The translations under genes were made by a program, and so were the position numbers. A DNA stretch of 64,000 nucleotides from Minwuia thermotolerans. GTDB taxonomy: Bacteria; Pseudomonadota; Alphaproteobacteria; Minwuiales; Minwuiaceae. The stretch covers positions 124,001-188,000 of the forward strand of contig NZ_PIGG01000064.1 in NCBI RefSeq assembly GCF_002924445.1. Reading direction: 5' to 3'. Every line of letters starts with the position of its first letter. Positions within the stretch are counted from its first letter, which is position 1. The notes under the pieces are model-generated. The model saw only the letters and a list, made by a program, of their open reading frames with translations. It was not told where the DNA came from and did not search any database. This document shows, piece by piece, positions 9,474 through 18,539 of the stretch.

Positions 9474-10163
9474 CTAACGCGCCGCGGTGGTGCCGCGCCG
9501 GCCGCGTCTCCGCCGGCGGAGCGCGGCATGGAGGGCGCCGGCCAACCAGAGCGCATAGGCGAACAGTTCGATCGCCTCCTCGAGCACCTTGTCCTGATGG
9601 AGCTGAAGCACCCCCTTCTCGAAGAGCAGGTCCGCGGCCAGGAAGCAGCCTACGCCGATGATCAGGAACTCGAACTCCATTGAGGCAAACGCCTTGCGTA
9701 GCCCTTCCAGTCTCGAGGGTTCCCGGAACAGCCAGCGATAGAAGGCGGCCAGGACCAGGGCGGCGGCGGCAGGCCAGCTGACCAGATGGGCCGCCAGCAC
9801 CGCGTCGGCGGGCCAGTCCCAGATCTCGCCCCAGGTGATCTCACGCCCCAGCCCGGCAATGCATGCCGCCGCGACGCCGAGGGCGAAGGCGCGGAATGTT
9901 TCCGCGAACTCGGGGCGGGGACGGGCCGCCGCAAGCAGCCAGAGCGCGCCGGCCGCGCTCAACGCGACAAGCTGCAGGTTCTCGACCGCGCCCTGTTCCG
10001 TATCGTCGAGGCCGAACAGCCTGTCCAGGATGGCGATGGCGGCGATCCAGAGCAGCAGTCCCCCTGCGACCGCCATCCGGACTCCCCATCGGGAGAGAAT
10101 GAACGCGTCGGCATCCCCGAATCTTTCCAGCAATACGGTGAGCGTGCCGGAACTGTATCTCAT
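9474..10163 (-). CDS. conserved membrane protein of unknown function
   Basis: About 229 residues with five to six hydrophobic segments (for example GGLLLWIAAIAILDRL, LQLVALSAAGALWLLAA, a segment around ALVLAAFYRWLF, and a C-terminal one around AIELFAYALWLAGALHAAL), ending in a strongly basic tail. No family is recognised. The ATG at 10163 (MRYSSG) was chosen because the frame further upstream encodes a hydrophilic cysteine-containing stretch with no ribosome-binding site; the start remains uncertain. It sits alone between a crotonase operon and a uracil-DNA glycosylase gene on the same strand. Confidence 0.65.
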   Translation of the reverse strand: MRYSSGTLTVLLERFGDADAFILSRWGVRMAVAGGLLLWIAAIAILDRLFGLDDTEQGAVENLQLVALSAAGALWLLAAARPRPEFAETFRAFALGVAAACIAGLGREITWGEIWDWPADAVLAAHLVSWPAAAALVLAAFYRWLFREPSRLEGLRKAFASMEFEFLIIGVGCFLAADLLFEKGVLQLHQDKVLEEAIELFAYALWLAGALHAALRRRRRGRRGTTAAR

Positions 10164-10228
10164 CGACCCGGAAACCTGATGGCCGCACCTCTCCCTGAAC
10201 GGGCGTAATGTTGCAGTATTGTTACCAA

Positions 10229-10240
10229 GTCCGGCCGGAC
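10229..10240. other. 12-bp perfect palindrome upstream of the membrane-protein gene
   Basis: GTCCGGCCGGAC reads the same on both strands and lies 66 bp upstream of the proposed start at 10163, next to an AT-richer stretch (TTGCAGTATTGTTACC). It could be an operator or just a chance GC palindrome. Confidence 0.25.
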
Positions 10241-10295
10241 ACTGGCCACAGGAAAACATGACGCGCCGTTTCCGGGCCGTCGAAGACAGGACCCG

Positions 10296-11138
10296 TCACG
10301 TCTGGCCGGTGATCCCCAGTTCGGCGCATTTCGCCTGCAGGGCCAGCAGGTCGGACCAGCTTTCCTTCTTGGCCGCCGGATTGCGCAGCAGATAGGCGGG
10401 ATGGAAGATCGGCAGGACAGGCGCCGGGCCGAAACTGGCTTCGTAGACCCGCCACTTGCCGCGTTCGCGGGTGATCCGCGCCTCCACGTCATAGAGGGCC
10501 GACAGCGCAGTGCCCCCAGCCAGCACCATGACTTTCGGGCGGACCAGTTCGATATGGCGCTTCAGGAACGGCAGCATGGCCTGGATCTCGGCCGGGTTCG
10601 GCTTTCGGTTGCCGGGCGGGCGCCACAGAATCGTGTTGGTGATGTAGACCGAATCCCGGTCCAGTCCGATCGCGCCCAGCATCCGGTCCAGCAGCCGTCC
10701 CGCCTCGCCGATGAAAGGCTTGCCGTGCCGGTCCTCCTCGCGTCCCGGGGCCTCGCCGATGATCATGATCTCGGCTTCCGGATTGCCGTCGGCGAACACG
10801 AGTTGCGTCGCGGTCTGGCGGATGGCCAGTCCCTCGAACTGCTCAAGCGCGGCCCTGAGGTCTTCCAGGGTCTCGCAGGCCGGTGCGATCCGCTGCGCGC
10901 TTGCCACCGCCCGGCGGTCGCTGTCGATCTCCGATGCCGGGGTCTGCCGCGGCGTCCCGGCGGTGACCACACGGGCCGGCCGGACGTCCTCGACCTGCGG
11001 CGCCGGCACGGGCGGCGGGGGGGCCAGGCGGTCGTGAGGCTCGGCCTCGATCGCCACGTCCACGCCGGCGTCGACGTAGAACTGCAGCACCGCGAGGTCA
11101 GACTTGAATCGGGCTTCCCGGTCGTCCATAGGCCCCAT
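10296..11138 (-). CDS. uracil-DNA glycosylase, family 4-like, without the usual iron-sulfur cysteines
   Basis: A 280-residue DNA repair glycosylase that would remove uracil from DNA. The UDG superfamily motifs are clear: GEAPGREEDRHGKPFIGEAG (residues 128-147) and the second motif HPAYLL (246-251). The N-terminal 85 residues are proline-rich and low in complexity, as in many alphaproteobacterial homologues. Family 4 enzymes normally bind a [4Fe-4S] cluster through four cysteines; this protein has only two (Cys88 and Cys271), and positions where related proteins often have Cys read GL and ML. ATGs at 11138 and 11129 are both possible starts, neither with a strong ribosome-binding site. Confidence 0.87.
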   Translation of the reverse strand: MGPMDDREARFKSDLAVLQFYVDAGVDVAIEAEPHDRLAPPPPVPAPQVEDVRPARVVTAGTPRQTPASEIDSDRRAVASAQRIAPACETLEDLRAALEQFEGLAIRQTATQLVFADGNPEAEIMIIGEAPGREEDRHGKPFIGEAGRLLDRMLGAIGLDRDSVYITNTILWRPPGNRKPNPAEIQAMLPFLKRHIELVRPKVMVLAGGTALSALYDVEARITRERGKWRVYEASFGPAPVLPIFHPAYLLRNPAAKKESWSDLLALQAKCAELGITGQT

Positions 11139-11281
11139 TCTAAGGCGTTTCGGCGTCGGATGGCACCGCCGGAGGGCTGATCCGCCCGCCATTGCCGTGC
11201 GTTTGAAATTGTGGGAACTGTCATTACTGTGATGAAGGCCGCCGGTACAGCGCCATCGGCGGCTCTGCCAGGGAGTTGGGG

Positions 11282-12943
11282 ATGGAACGCGATTCAATGG
11301 AATATGACGTCGTCGTTGTCGGCGGCGGACCTTCGGGGCTTGCGGCGGCCATCCGGCTGAAGCAGATGGCCGAGGAAGCCGGCAACGAGATCGCGGTCTG
11401 CGTGCTCGAGAAGGGTTCCGAGATCGGCGCACACATCCTTTCCGGCGCCGTGGTGGATCCGAAGGGCATCGGCGAGCTGTTTCCGGACTGGCAGGAGCGG
11501 GGCGCACCGCTGAACGTGCCCGTCAGCGCCGAGAAGTTCCTGCTGCTGACCGAACCGAGCAGCATCAGCGTGCCGGTCAAGCTGCTGCCGCCGCCGATGC
11601 AGAACCACGGCAACTACATTGTCAGCCTGGGCAATGTCTGCCGCTGGCTGGGCGAGCAGGCCGAGGCGATGGGCGTCGAGATCTACCCGGGCTTCGCGGC
11701 CGCCGAAGTGCTCTATCACGAGGACGGCTCGGTGAAGGGCGTGGCCACGGGCGACATGGGCATCGGCCGCAGCGGCGAGAAGAAGGAAAGCTACACCCCC
11801 GGCATCGAACTGCATGCGAAGTACACCTTCTTCGCCGAGGGTTGCCGCGGGTCGCTGACCCGGCAGCTGATGAACAAGTTCAGCCTGCAGGAAAGCTGCG
11901 AGCAGCAGACCTACGGCATCGGCATCAAGGAACTCTGGGAGATCGACCCGGAGAAGCACCAGGAGGGCCTGGTCGTCCACACCACCGGCTGGCCGCTGGA
12001 CCGCGGAACCTATGGCGGGTCGTTCATGTACCACCTGGAGGACAACCAGGTGGCGATCGGCTTCGTCATCGGGCTGGACTACACCAACCCGTATCTGTCG
12101 CCCTATGACGAGTTCCAGCGCTACAAGACCCATCCCGATATCCGGCACTATCTGGAAGGCGGCAAGCGCATCTCCTACGGCGCCCGCGCGCTCAACGAGG
12201 GCGGCCTGCAGTGCGTGCCCGACCTGGCTTTCCCGGGCGGCGCGCTGATCGGCTGTGCCGCCGGTTTCATGAACGTGCCCAAGATCAAGGGCAGCCACAC
12301 GGCGATCAAGACAGGCATGATGGCCGCAGAGGCCGCCTTCGAGGCGCTGCAGGCGGCGGGCGAGGGCGGCGAGCCGGCCAGGGTGCTGGAGGCCTATCCG
12401 GAAGCCTACCGTGAAAGCTGGGTCTACAAGGAACTTCACCAGGCCCGGAATGTCCGCCCGAGCTTCGCCAAGTGGGGTCTGATCGGCGGCATGCTCTACA
12501 CCGGCATCGAGCAGCTGATCTTCCGTGGCAACGTGCCCTGGACCTTCAGCCACGGCCACAAGGACAACGAGGTGCTGAAGAAGAAGTCGGACGCCAGGCC
12601 GATCGAATATCCGAAGTACGACGGCGTCCTGACATTCGACAAGCCGTCCTCGGTCTATCTCTCGAACACGAATCACGAGGAAGACCAGCCGATCCATCTG
12701 ACGCTGAAGGACGACAGCGTGCCGGTGGAGCACAATCTGAAGTACTATGACGCGCCGGAGCAACGCTATTGCCCGGCCGGGGTCTACGAGATCGTCCGCG
12801 ACGACGACGGCTCCAATCCGCGGCTGCAGATCAACGCGCAGAACTGCGTGCACTGCAAGACCTGCGATATCAAGGACATCACCCAGAACATCGTCTGGGT
12901 GACGCCGGAGGGTGGCGGCGGACCGAATTACCCGAACATGTGA
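11282..12943 (+). CDS. electron transfer flavoprotein-ubiquinone oxidoreductase
   Basis: ETF-QO passes electrons from acyl-CoA, sarcosine or dimethylglycine dehydrogenases, via ETF, into the membrane quinone pool. The 553-residue product starts with an FAD-binding Rossmann motif ([13 protein letters not shown], about residues 9-21), continues with the quinone-binding region, and ends with the ferredoxin-like domain: CPAGVYE, then [15 protein letters not shown], giving the four cysteines of the single [4Fe-4S] cluster. Length matches bacterial and mitochondrial ETF-QO. The ATG at 11282 has GGGAG six bases upstream; a TTG six bases earlier is less likely. The acyl-CoA dehydrogenases at 22-25 kb are natural electron donors. 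Confidence 0.95.
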   Translation: MERDSMEYDVVVVGGGPSGLAAAIRLKQMAEEAGNEIAVCVLEKGSEIGAHILSGAVVDPKGIGELFPDWQERGAPLNVPVSAEKFLLLTEPSSISVPVKLLPPPMQNHGNYIVSLGNVCRWLGEQAEAMGVEIYPGFAAAEVLYHEDGSVKGVATGDMGIGRSGEKKESYTPGIELHAKYTFFAEGCRGSLTRQLMNKFSLQESCEQQTYGIGIKELWEIDPEKHQEGLVVHTTGWPLDRGTYGGSFMYHLEDNQVAIGFVIGLDYTNPYLSPYDEFQRYKTHPDIRHYLEGGKRISYGARALNEGGLQCVPDLAFPGGALIGCAAGFMNVPKIKGSHTAIKTGMMAAEAAFEALQAAGEGGEPARVLEAYPEAYRESWVYKELHQARNVRPSFAKWGLIGGMLYTGIEQLIFRGNVPWTFSHGHKDNEVLKKKSDARPIEYPKYDGVLTFDKPSSVYLSNTNHEEDQPIHLTLKDDSVPVEHNLKYYDAPEQRYCPAGVYEIVRDDDGSNPRLQINAQNCVHCKTCDIKDITQNIVWVTPEGGGGPNYPNM

Positions 12944-13013
12944 CGGCGGGGGAACGCGGGGCCGGCAGAAGGCCGCGCCGCGCCGGAGACCCGCCTGACG
13001 GAGGGCGCCGGCC

Positions 13014-13979
13014 ATGAGGCGGCTCGGCTTTGGGATCGCGGTGATCGTGCTCCTGGCGACGGCGGGCAGTTTCGTCTTCGCCGACATCTGGTATTTCGAC
13101 GTCCTGGCGAGCCTGCGGCTTCAGCTTCTGATCGCCTGCGCCGCCTTGTGCCTTCTCGCGCTGCTGCTGGGCAGCCGCCGCACTTCCGCGGTGCTGGCGG
13201 CGGCGGTGTTGCTCAACGGCTTTCCGGTCGCGCGCGCGGCGCTGCAGTCGCCCCCGCCGCCGCCGGCGATGGCGGCGCATGACGTCTCGATCCTTTTCTA
13301 CAATACGGCCAGGCGCACGGTGGACCTGTTCGAATTCCGCGCCTTTGTCCGCGCCCGGCAGCCCGACGTGCTGGCGCTGACGGAGGTTTTCGCCTGGAAC
13401 ATCGCCGACATCCGCCGGACCTTCCCCGAGTTCCCCTACTCGGTGGGCGAGCCCGGCGTGTTCGGCGCCGTCATCCTCAGCCGCACGCCGATCCGCGATT
13501 TCCGCATCCACGAGCACGCCGGAGGACCTTCCGGCCGCACGCTCGGGATCCGGCTCTGCGGCAAGCTCGACGCTGACAAGTGCATGGCGCTGCTGGTGCT
13601 GCATCCGCCACCGCCGCTGTCTGCCGACTATCACCGTCTCCGGGATCAACAGATCATGGCCGCCGCCATGCAGGCGGGCATGGCGAGCGAAGAACGCGCC
13701 GTCAGCGGACGGGTCGCGATGATCGGGGATTTCAACCTGACGCCGTGGAACGCCGTCTACCACAAGTCGCTGAAGGCTGGCGGGCTGGCCGACGCCTTCG
13801 CCGGCGGGCCGCCGCACAGCACCTGGTTCTCGACCTTCGCCGCCGCCGGTCTGGCGATCGATCACGTCTGGCTGGGCCCCGGCCTCGGTATCCGTCGCGT
13901 CGATATCGGGCCGCCGACAGGTTCCGACCACTTCGCCGTCTACGTGGAGCTTGCCGTCGACGTCGACCTGCGCTGGTGA
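13014..13979 (+). CDS. endonuclease/exonuclease/phosphatase (EEP) family membrane-anchored protein
   Basis: A 321-residue protein with two or three N-terminal membrane helices (residues about 4-25, 32-55 and 57-75) followed by an EEP-fold catalytic domain facing the periplasm. Catalytic motifs are LTEVF (metal-binding Glu), GDFNLTPWN (Asp-Asn pair) and GSDHFAV (final Asp-His). The family includes DNases and sphingomyelinase-like or inositol phosphatases; this arrangement of membrane helices plus an EEP domain is widespread and uncharacterised. It follows ETF-QO by 70 bp on the same strand and converges with the BCCT transporter gene. Confidence 0.85.
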   Translation: MRRLGFGIAVIVLLATAGSFVFADIWYFDVLASLRLQLLIACAALCLLALLLGSRRTSAVLAAAVLLNGFPVARAALQSPPPPPAMAAHDVSILFYNTARRTVDLFEFRAFVRARQPDVLALTEVFAWNIADIRRTFPEFPYSVGEPGVFGAVILSRTPIRDFRIHEHAGGPSGRTLGIRLCGKLDADKCMALLVLHPPPPLSADYHRLRDQQIMAAAMQAGMASEERAVSGRVAMIGDFNLTPWNAVYHKSLKAGGLADAFAGGPPHSTWFSTFAAAGLAIDHVWLGPGLGIRRVDIGPPTGSDHFAVYVELAVDVDLRW

Positions 13980-13984
13980 CGTCA

Positions 13985-14026
13985 GCAAGAAAAAAGAAAG
14001 GGGCCGGAGCGGAACTCCGACCCCTT
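13985..14026 (-). terminator. intrinsic terminator of the BCCT transporter gene
   Basis: A 12-bp stem is formed by 13998-14009 and 14015-14026 with a five-base loop. On the minus-strand transcript it is followed by a U-rich run (complement of the A-rich 13986-13999). The one imperfect pair is C-A on the plus strand but G-U on the minus-strand RNA, so the hairpin is best on that strand. It lies 28 bp past the stop codon of the transporter. Confidence 0.8.
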
Positions 14027-14053
14027 GCAGAGGTGAAGTGCTTCGGTGCGCGT

Positions 14054-15688
14054 CTATCTGGGCTCGGACCTGAGCCCCTTGACGATGGCGAAGCATGCCA
14101 GCAGCAGCACGATGGTGAACGGGAAGCCCGTTGACACCGCCATGGCCTGCAGCGCGGCGAGGCCGCCGCCCAGCAGCAGCGCGATCGCCACCAGGCCCTC
14201 GAAGATGCACCAGAACACGCGCTGGGAGACCGGGGCGTTGACCTTGCCCCCGGCGGTGATCGTGTCGATGACCAGCGAACCGGAGTCCGACGAGGTCACG
14301 AAGAACACGATCACCAGGATGATCGCGACCAGCGAGGTGATCTCGGCAAGCGGCAGCGCGCCCAGCATCTCGAACAGCTTGATCTCCAGGCTGGCCTCCT
14401 GCACCGCGGTGTAGCCCTGATCGACGATCTGGTGGATCGCGGTGCCGCCGAAGGCGGTCATCCAGAACACCGACACGATCGACGGGATCAGCAGCACGCA
14501 GACCATGAACTCGCGCACGGTGCGGCCGCGGCTGACCCGGGCGATGAACATGCCCACGAACGGCGACCAGGAAATCCACCAGGCCCAGTAGAAGGCGGTC
14601 CAGCCCTGGCTGAAGTTCGCGTCCTCACGCCCGAACGGGTTCGACAGCGGCGCCAGCTCGGTGACATAGGCGCCGAGATTGGTGAAGAAGCCGGTGAAGA
14701 TGGCCAGGGTCGGCCCCACGATGACGACGAAGCCCAGCAGCAGGATCGCCAGCAGCATGTTGATCTCCGACAGCCGCTTGACGCCCTTGTCCAGGCCGGC
14801 GAGCACCGACACCAGCGCCGCCGCGGTAATCAGCAGGATCAGGACGACCTGTGCGCCGGTCGATGTCGTGATGCCGAACAGGAAGTCGAGGCCGGCATTG
14901 GCCTGGGTGGCGCCGAGACCCAGCGACGTGGCGAGGCCGAACAGCGTTGCGAACACCGCCAGGATGTCGATGACGTGACCGGTCCAGCCCCAGACCCGCT
15001 CCCCGAAGATCGGGTAGAAGATCGAGCGGATGGTGAGCGGCAGGCCCTTGTTGTAGCTGAACAGCGCCAGCGCCAGCGCGACGATGGCGTAGATCGCCCA
15101 GGGGTGCAGACCCCAGTGGAAGATGGTCGCCGCCATGCCCAGCGAAAGCGCGGCCTGCTGATCGCCGGCCGCGGCGCCCAGCGGCGCCCAGTCGGTGCGC
15201 GCGCCGCCCTCGCCGACCGCCGTTCCGCCCACGGACGAACTGAAATGCGAAATGGGTTCGGAGACGCCGTAGAACATCAGGCCGATGCCCATCCCGGCGG
15301 CGAACAGCATCGAGAACCAGCCGAGATAGGAATAGTCGGGCTTCGAATCCTTGCCCCCCAGGCGGACTTTCCCCAGCGGGGTGAAGATCAGCACCACGCA
15401 GAGGATCACGAAGATGTTCGCCGAAAGCAGGAAGAACCAGTCCAGCGACGATGTCAGCCAGGCTCTCAGGCTCTCGAAAGCGGGCGCCAGGCTGTTCTGG
15501 AAGGCCAGTGTCAGCACGACGAAGGCGACGATCACAAGTCCCGAAACAAGAAAGACCGGGTTGTGAATGTCCAGACCGAACGGTCCGAGCCTTGTCTGAA
15601 TGTTGTGTTGGCCGATCTCGTATTCTGTATCGATGAGGTCGGCCGGTCCTTCCGGCGCCCGAATGGCGTCGGCTGTGGAATCGCTCAT
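14054..15688 (-). CDS. BCCT family betaine/carnitine/choline transporter
   Basis: A 544-residue inner-membrane transporter with about twelve hydrophobic segments. The BCCT signature around transmembrane segment 8 is clear (FYWAWWISWSPFVGMFIARVSRGRT), as is the glycine-rich GMGIGLMFYGVSEP in segment 3. Family members take up quaternary ammonium compounds such as glycine betaine, choline or carnitine with Na+ or H+. The length is usual; long N- or C-terminal osmosensing tails seen in BetP are short here. A GGAGGGGGG ribosome-binding site lies just ahead of the ATG. Its likely substrates feed the sarcosine oxidase pathway at 56-62 kb, but the two loci are far apart. Confidence 0.93.
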   Translation of the reverse strand: MSDSTADAIRAPEGPADLIDTEYEIGQHNIQTRLGPFGLDIHNPVFLVSGLVIVAFVVLTLAFQNSLAPAFESLRAWLTSSLDWFFLLSANIFVILCVVLIFTPLGKVRLGGKDSKPDYSYLGWFSMLFAAGMGIGLMFYGVSEPISHFSSSVGGTAVGEGGARTDWAPLGAAAGDQQAALSLGMAATIFHWGLHPWAIYAIVALALALFSYNKGLPLTIRSIFYPIFGERVWGWTGHVIDILAVFATLFGLATSLGLGATQANAGLDFLFGITTSTGAQVVLILLITAAALVSVLAGLDKGVKRLSEINMLLAILLLGFVVIVGPTLAIFTGFFTNLGAYVTELAPLSNPFGREDANFSQGWTAFYWAWWISWSPFVGMFIARVSRGRTVREFMVCVLLIPSIVSVFWMTAFGGTAIHQIVDQGYTAVQEASLEIKLFEMLGALPLAEITSLVAIILVIVFFVTSSDSGSLVIDTITAGGKVNAPVSQRVFWCIFEGLVAIALLLGGGLAALQAMAVSTGFPFTIVLLLACFAIVKGLRSEPR

Positions 15689-15851
15689 GTTCCCCCCTCC
15701 GTTTCTGTTGGGTCGGGCTTCTGCGCGCAGCGGTGTTCTGCCACCTTTACCGAATCATGACATTGTGCCTGCGGAATAGGCAGATGTAACCCCCCATTGC
15801 GACACGGCGAAGCCGCATCCCGACAGGCTTTCGGCTTGGAAACCGGCCTGG

Positions 15852-17009
15852 TCAGTCGGCCAGATGAGCGATCAGGCGGTCCATCAGGTCCATGCAGCGG
15901 CTGATCTGGTCGACGTCCACGAACTCGTTCGGCTGGTGGGCGACGCCGATGTCGCCGGGGCCGCAGATCACCGTGGACATGCCCGCCTCCTGGAAGATTC
16001 CGCCCTCGGTGCCATAGGATACGGCTTCGGTGTCGTTGCGGACGGCCAGGCGCTTGAACAGCGTCTCCGCCGCGCCGTCCGGCTCGGGCGCGAGGCCCGG
16101 CACGTCGGCCTTGACGATCGTTTCCACCGACGCTTCCGGGAAGCCCTTGCGCATGCGCGGCAACAGGTTTTCCTCGATGAAGGCCTGAACGCGTTTGCGG
16201 ATGTCGGCGCCGTCGTCGCCGGGGACAGCGCGGTATTCCCAGCGGATCTCGCAGTGGTTGGGCACGATGTTGACCGCCGTGCCGCCATGCATCAGGCCGA
16301 CATGGACGGTCGTGTAGGGCGGATCGAACGCCGGCGCGGGGCGCTGCATCCGCTCTTCGGCCAGTCCGGCGATGAAGCTGACCAGTTCGGCGCCGTAGTA
16401 GACGGTGTTGACGCCCCGGTCGATCTGGGAGGAATGCACTTCCCTGCCCTTCAGGGTGGTGTGGAACACCGTGCAGCCCTTCTGGGCGTTGACGACGCGC
16501 ATCATGGTCGGCTCGCCGACCAGGCACATGGCGGGTCTCAGGCCGGCGGTGGCGAAGTGGTCGATGATGCCGCCGACGCCCAGGCAGCCGACCTCCTCGT
16601 CGTGTGAGAAGGCGAAGTGGACGGGCCGCGACAGCCGGTTCTCCTTCAGGCGGGGCGCGGCCGCCAGCGCGCAGGCGATGAAGCCCTTCATGTCGGAGGC
16701 GCCGCGGCCATAGAGCCGGTCGCCCTTGCGGGTGAGGCGGAAGGGGTCGGTATGCCAGTCCTGGCCGTCAACCGGCACCACATCGGTATGGCCGGAGAGC
16801 ACGATCCCGCCGTCACCCTCCCCGCCGATGGTGGCGACCAGGTTGGCCTTTCGGCCGTCCTCGCTCATCACCTTGCGGCTTTCGATGCCGAGGCCGTCCA
16901 GGTAATCCCGGGTCCAGTCGATCAGGGGCAGATTGGAATCCCGGCTGGTGGTATCGAAGCCCACCAGCCGCTCGAGAATCTCGATGGCGTTGTCAGTCTG
17001 GCTGTTCAT
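15852..17009 (-). CDS. argE: acetylornithine deacetylase
   Basis: A zinc amidohydrolase of the M20 family, 385 residues, that hydrolyses N-acetylornithine to ornithine and acetate in arginine synthesis. Metal and catalytic motifs: SGHTDVVPV (zinc His and catalytic Asp), YGRGASDMKGF (bridging Asp), HDEEVGCLG (general base Glu and metal Glu), and a late His in VCGPGDIGVAHQPNE. The pattern fits ArgE of the proteobacterial type rather than DapE. It is divergent from the RND efflux operon. The presence of argD and argF at 27-30 kb supports the arginine role, although some M20 members of this type act on other N-acyl amino acids. Confidence 0.88.
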   Translation of the reverse strand: MNSQTDNAIEILERLVGFDTTSRDSNLPLIDWTRDYLDGLGIESRKVMSEDGRKANLVATIGGEGDGGIVLSGHTDVVPVDGQDWHTDPFRLTRKGDRLYGRGASDMKGFIACALAAAPRLKENRLSRPVHFAFSHDEEVGCLGVGGIIDHFATAGLRPAMCLVGEPTMMRVVNAQKGCTVFHTTLKGREVHSSQIDRGVNTVYYGAELVSFIAGLAEERMQRPAPAFDPPYTTVHVGLMHGGTAVNIVPNHCEIRWEYRAVPGDDGADIRKRVQAFIEENLLPRMRKGFPEASVETIVKADVPGLAPEPDGAAETLFKRLAVRNDTEAVSYGTEGGIFQEAGMSTVICGPGDIGVAHQPNEFVDVDQISRCMDLMDRLIAHLAD

Positions 17010-17096
17010 GGCGTCACGTTAGTTATCCGGGCCGGACGATGATAGGGTCCGGTGCAGTTACGAATTGTTGCGTACCGGGTCGTTGTTTCACATCTG

Positions 17097-17118
17097 CGCC
17101 GCATCCATATCTGCGGCG
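17097..17118. other. inverted repeat in the argE / RND efflux divergent region
   Basis: CGCCGCA (17097-17103) and TGCGGCG (17112-17118) form a 7-bp inverted repeat with an 8-base AT-rich spacer, 24 bp before the proposed adaptor start. It could be an operator for an unlinked regulator or a leader hairpin; no regulator gene is adjacent. Confidence 0.3.
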
Positions 17119-17141
17119 TGATTGACGGGAACGTAAAGCAA

Positions 17142-18539
17142 GTGGCGCCCGATTCCAGCAAGAGCGAATGGACCGAGACCAGACCGACGGCGCGCGACGG
17201 CGACCTCCTCCGCGTCTCCGGTGTGCCGGAAGCGTCCGGCGGCGTGCGCTCTGGCCGCCGTCGGCGGATGGTGAACTATGTCGGCCTGATCGCGCTCATC
17301 CTGGCGGGCGTCGCCGGCGCCGTGGCGCTGTTCATGACCCGCTCCACGCTGACGCCGGCCGAACGCGGCGAAACGGTTTATTCGGTTTCGACCATGCCGG
17401 CCGAACGCAGCGACAATTTCCCGGTCATCACCGCGTTCGGAGAAATCGCAGCGGGCCGGGAGGCCGACATGCGGGCCCTTGTCCAGGGCGAGGTCGTGGA
17501 GGTCGGCGATTATTTCCGCAATGGCGGAACGGTGCGTCAGGGCGATCTGTTGCTCCGCATCGACCCGTTCGACTACGTCGCCGCCGTCGACGAACTCAAA
17601 GCGCAGATCGCCGAGACCAGGGCGCGCGTCGCCGAGGCCCGCGCGCGGCTCGCCTCCGAGCGCTCGGCCCTCATAGAGGACCGCTCGATCCTCGAGATCA
17701 AGGCCCAGGACGTCGAGCGTTTCGAGCGCCTGAACCAGAAGGGCACGATTTCCGACCAGTCGCTCGGCAATGCCCGGATCGAGTATCAGACGCAGCAGCA
17801 GAAGGTCACCCAGCGGGAAGCGGCGATCGAGGCCGAGCAGGCGCGCATGCAGCAGCAACAGGCCGCGCTTGAGCGGCTGCAGGTCTCGCTTGCCCGCGCC
17901 GAGCGCGACCTCGCGCGCACGGAGCTGCGCGCACCCTTCGACGGTTTCCTTTCCCAGGTTTCGGCGCAAGTCGGATCCCTGCTCGGCCCCAGCGACCGCG
18001 TCGCCCACCTGGTCGCCGCCGACTCGCTGGAGGCCCGCGGGCACCTCTCGGACGCCCAGTACGGCCGCCTGCTCGCCGATGGCGGGCTGGATGGCCGGCC
18101 CGCCACGGTGACCTGGAAGATGGGACCGGAGCGTCTGGCCTACGAGGCCGTGATCTCCCGCATCACTTCCGAGATTGATCCGGGTTCCGGCGGCGTGACC
18201 TTCTATGCCCTGCTGGCCGCCGACGGCCTGGATCTGCCGATCCGTCCCGGCGCCTTCGTCGAGATCGAGCTGCCCGACCGGCGCTTCCCGGACACGATCC
18301 GCCTGCCGGCCGTCGCGGTCCATGACGACAATCGCGTCTTCGTCATCGAGGAGGGCCGCCTGGTCCGCCGTGACGTCGAGGTGCTGGCGCGGCAGGGCGA
18401 CGATGTGATCGTCGAAGGCGAACTGCAAAGCGGCGCCCGGGTGGTGCTGACCCGGTTCAACGAGATGGCGCCCGGCGTGCGGGTGCGCGACGCGGCCGCC
18501 GGCGGCGATGACGGGGCCGAAGCCGCGAGCGGCCGATGA
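17142..18539 (+). CDS. RND efflux periplasmic adaptor (HlyD/MFP family)
   Basis: The membrane fusion subunit of a tripartite RND pump. After a basic cytoplasmic tail (RSGRRRR) comes a single membrane segment (MVNYVGLIALILAGVAGAVA), then the lipoyl half-domains, a long helical hairpin rich in Arg, Glu and Gln (about residues 150-260 of the product), and a beta-barrel domain. Length of about 465 residues is usual. The start is uncertain: GTG at 17142 keeps the positive-inside tail, while ATG at 17268 begins right at the membrane segment. The stop overlaps the pump start by 4 bp (ATGA), so the two are translationally coupled. No outer membrane channel gene is present. Confidence 0.88.
   Translation: MAPDSSKSEWTETRPTARDGDLLRVSGVPEASGGVRSGRRRRMVNYVGLIALILAGVAGAVALFMTRSTLTPAERGETVYSVSTMPAERSDNFPVITAFGEIAAGREADMRALVQGEVVEVGDYFRNGGTVRQGDLLLRIDPFDYVAAVDELKAQIAETRARVAEARARLASERSALIEDRSILEIKAQDVERFERLNQKGTISDQSLGNARIEYQTQQQKVTQREAAIEAEQARMQQQQAALERLQVSLARAERDLARTELRAPFDGFLSQVSAQVGSLLGPSDRVAHLVAADSLEARGHLSDAQYGRLLADGGLDGRPATVTWKMGPERLAYEAVISRITSEIDPGSGGVTFYALLAADGLDLPIRPGAFVEIELPDRRFPDTIRLPAVAVHDDNRVFVIEEGRLVRRDVEVLARQGDDVIVEGELQSGARVVLTRFNEMAPGVRVRDAAAGGDDGAEAASGR

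Noticed and set aside
11203-11230. Possible promoter for ETF-QO (TTGAAA and TACTGT)
   Set aside because: The -10 is a poor match (3 of 6), so the evidence is too weak to list.
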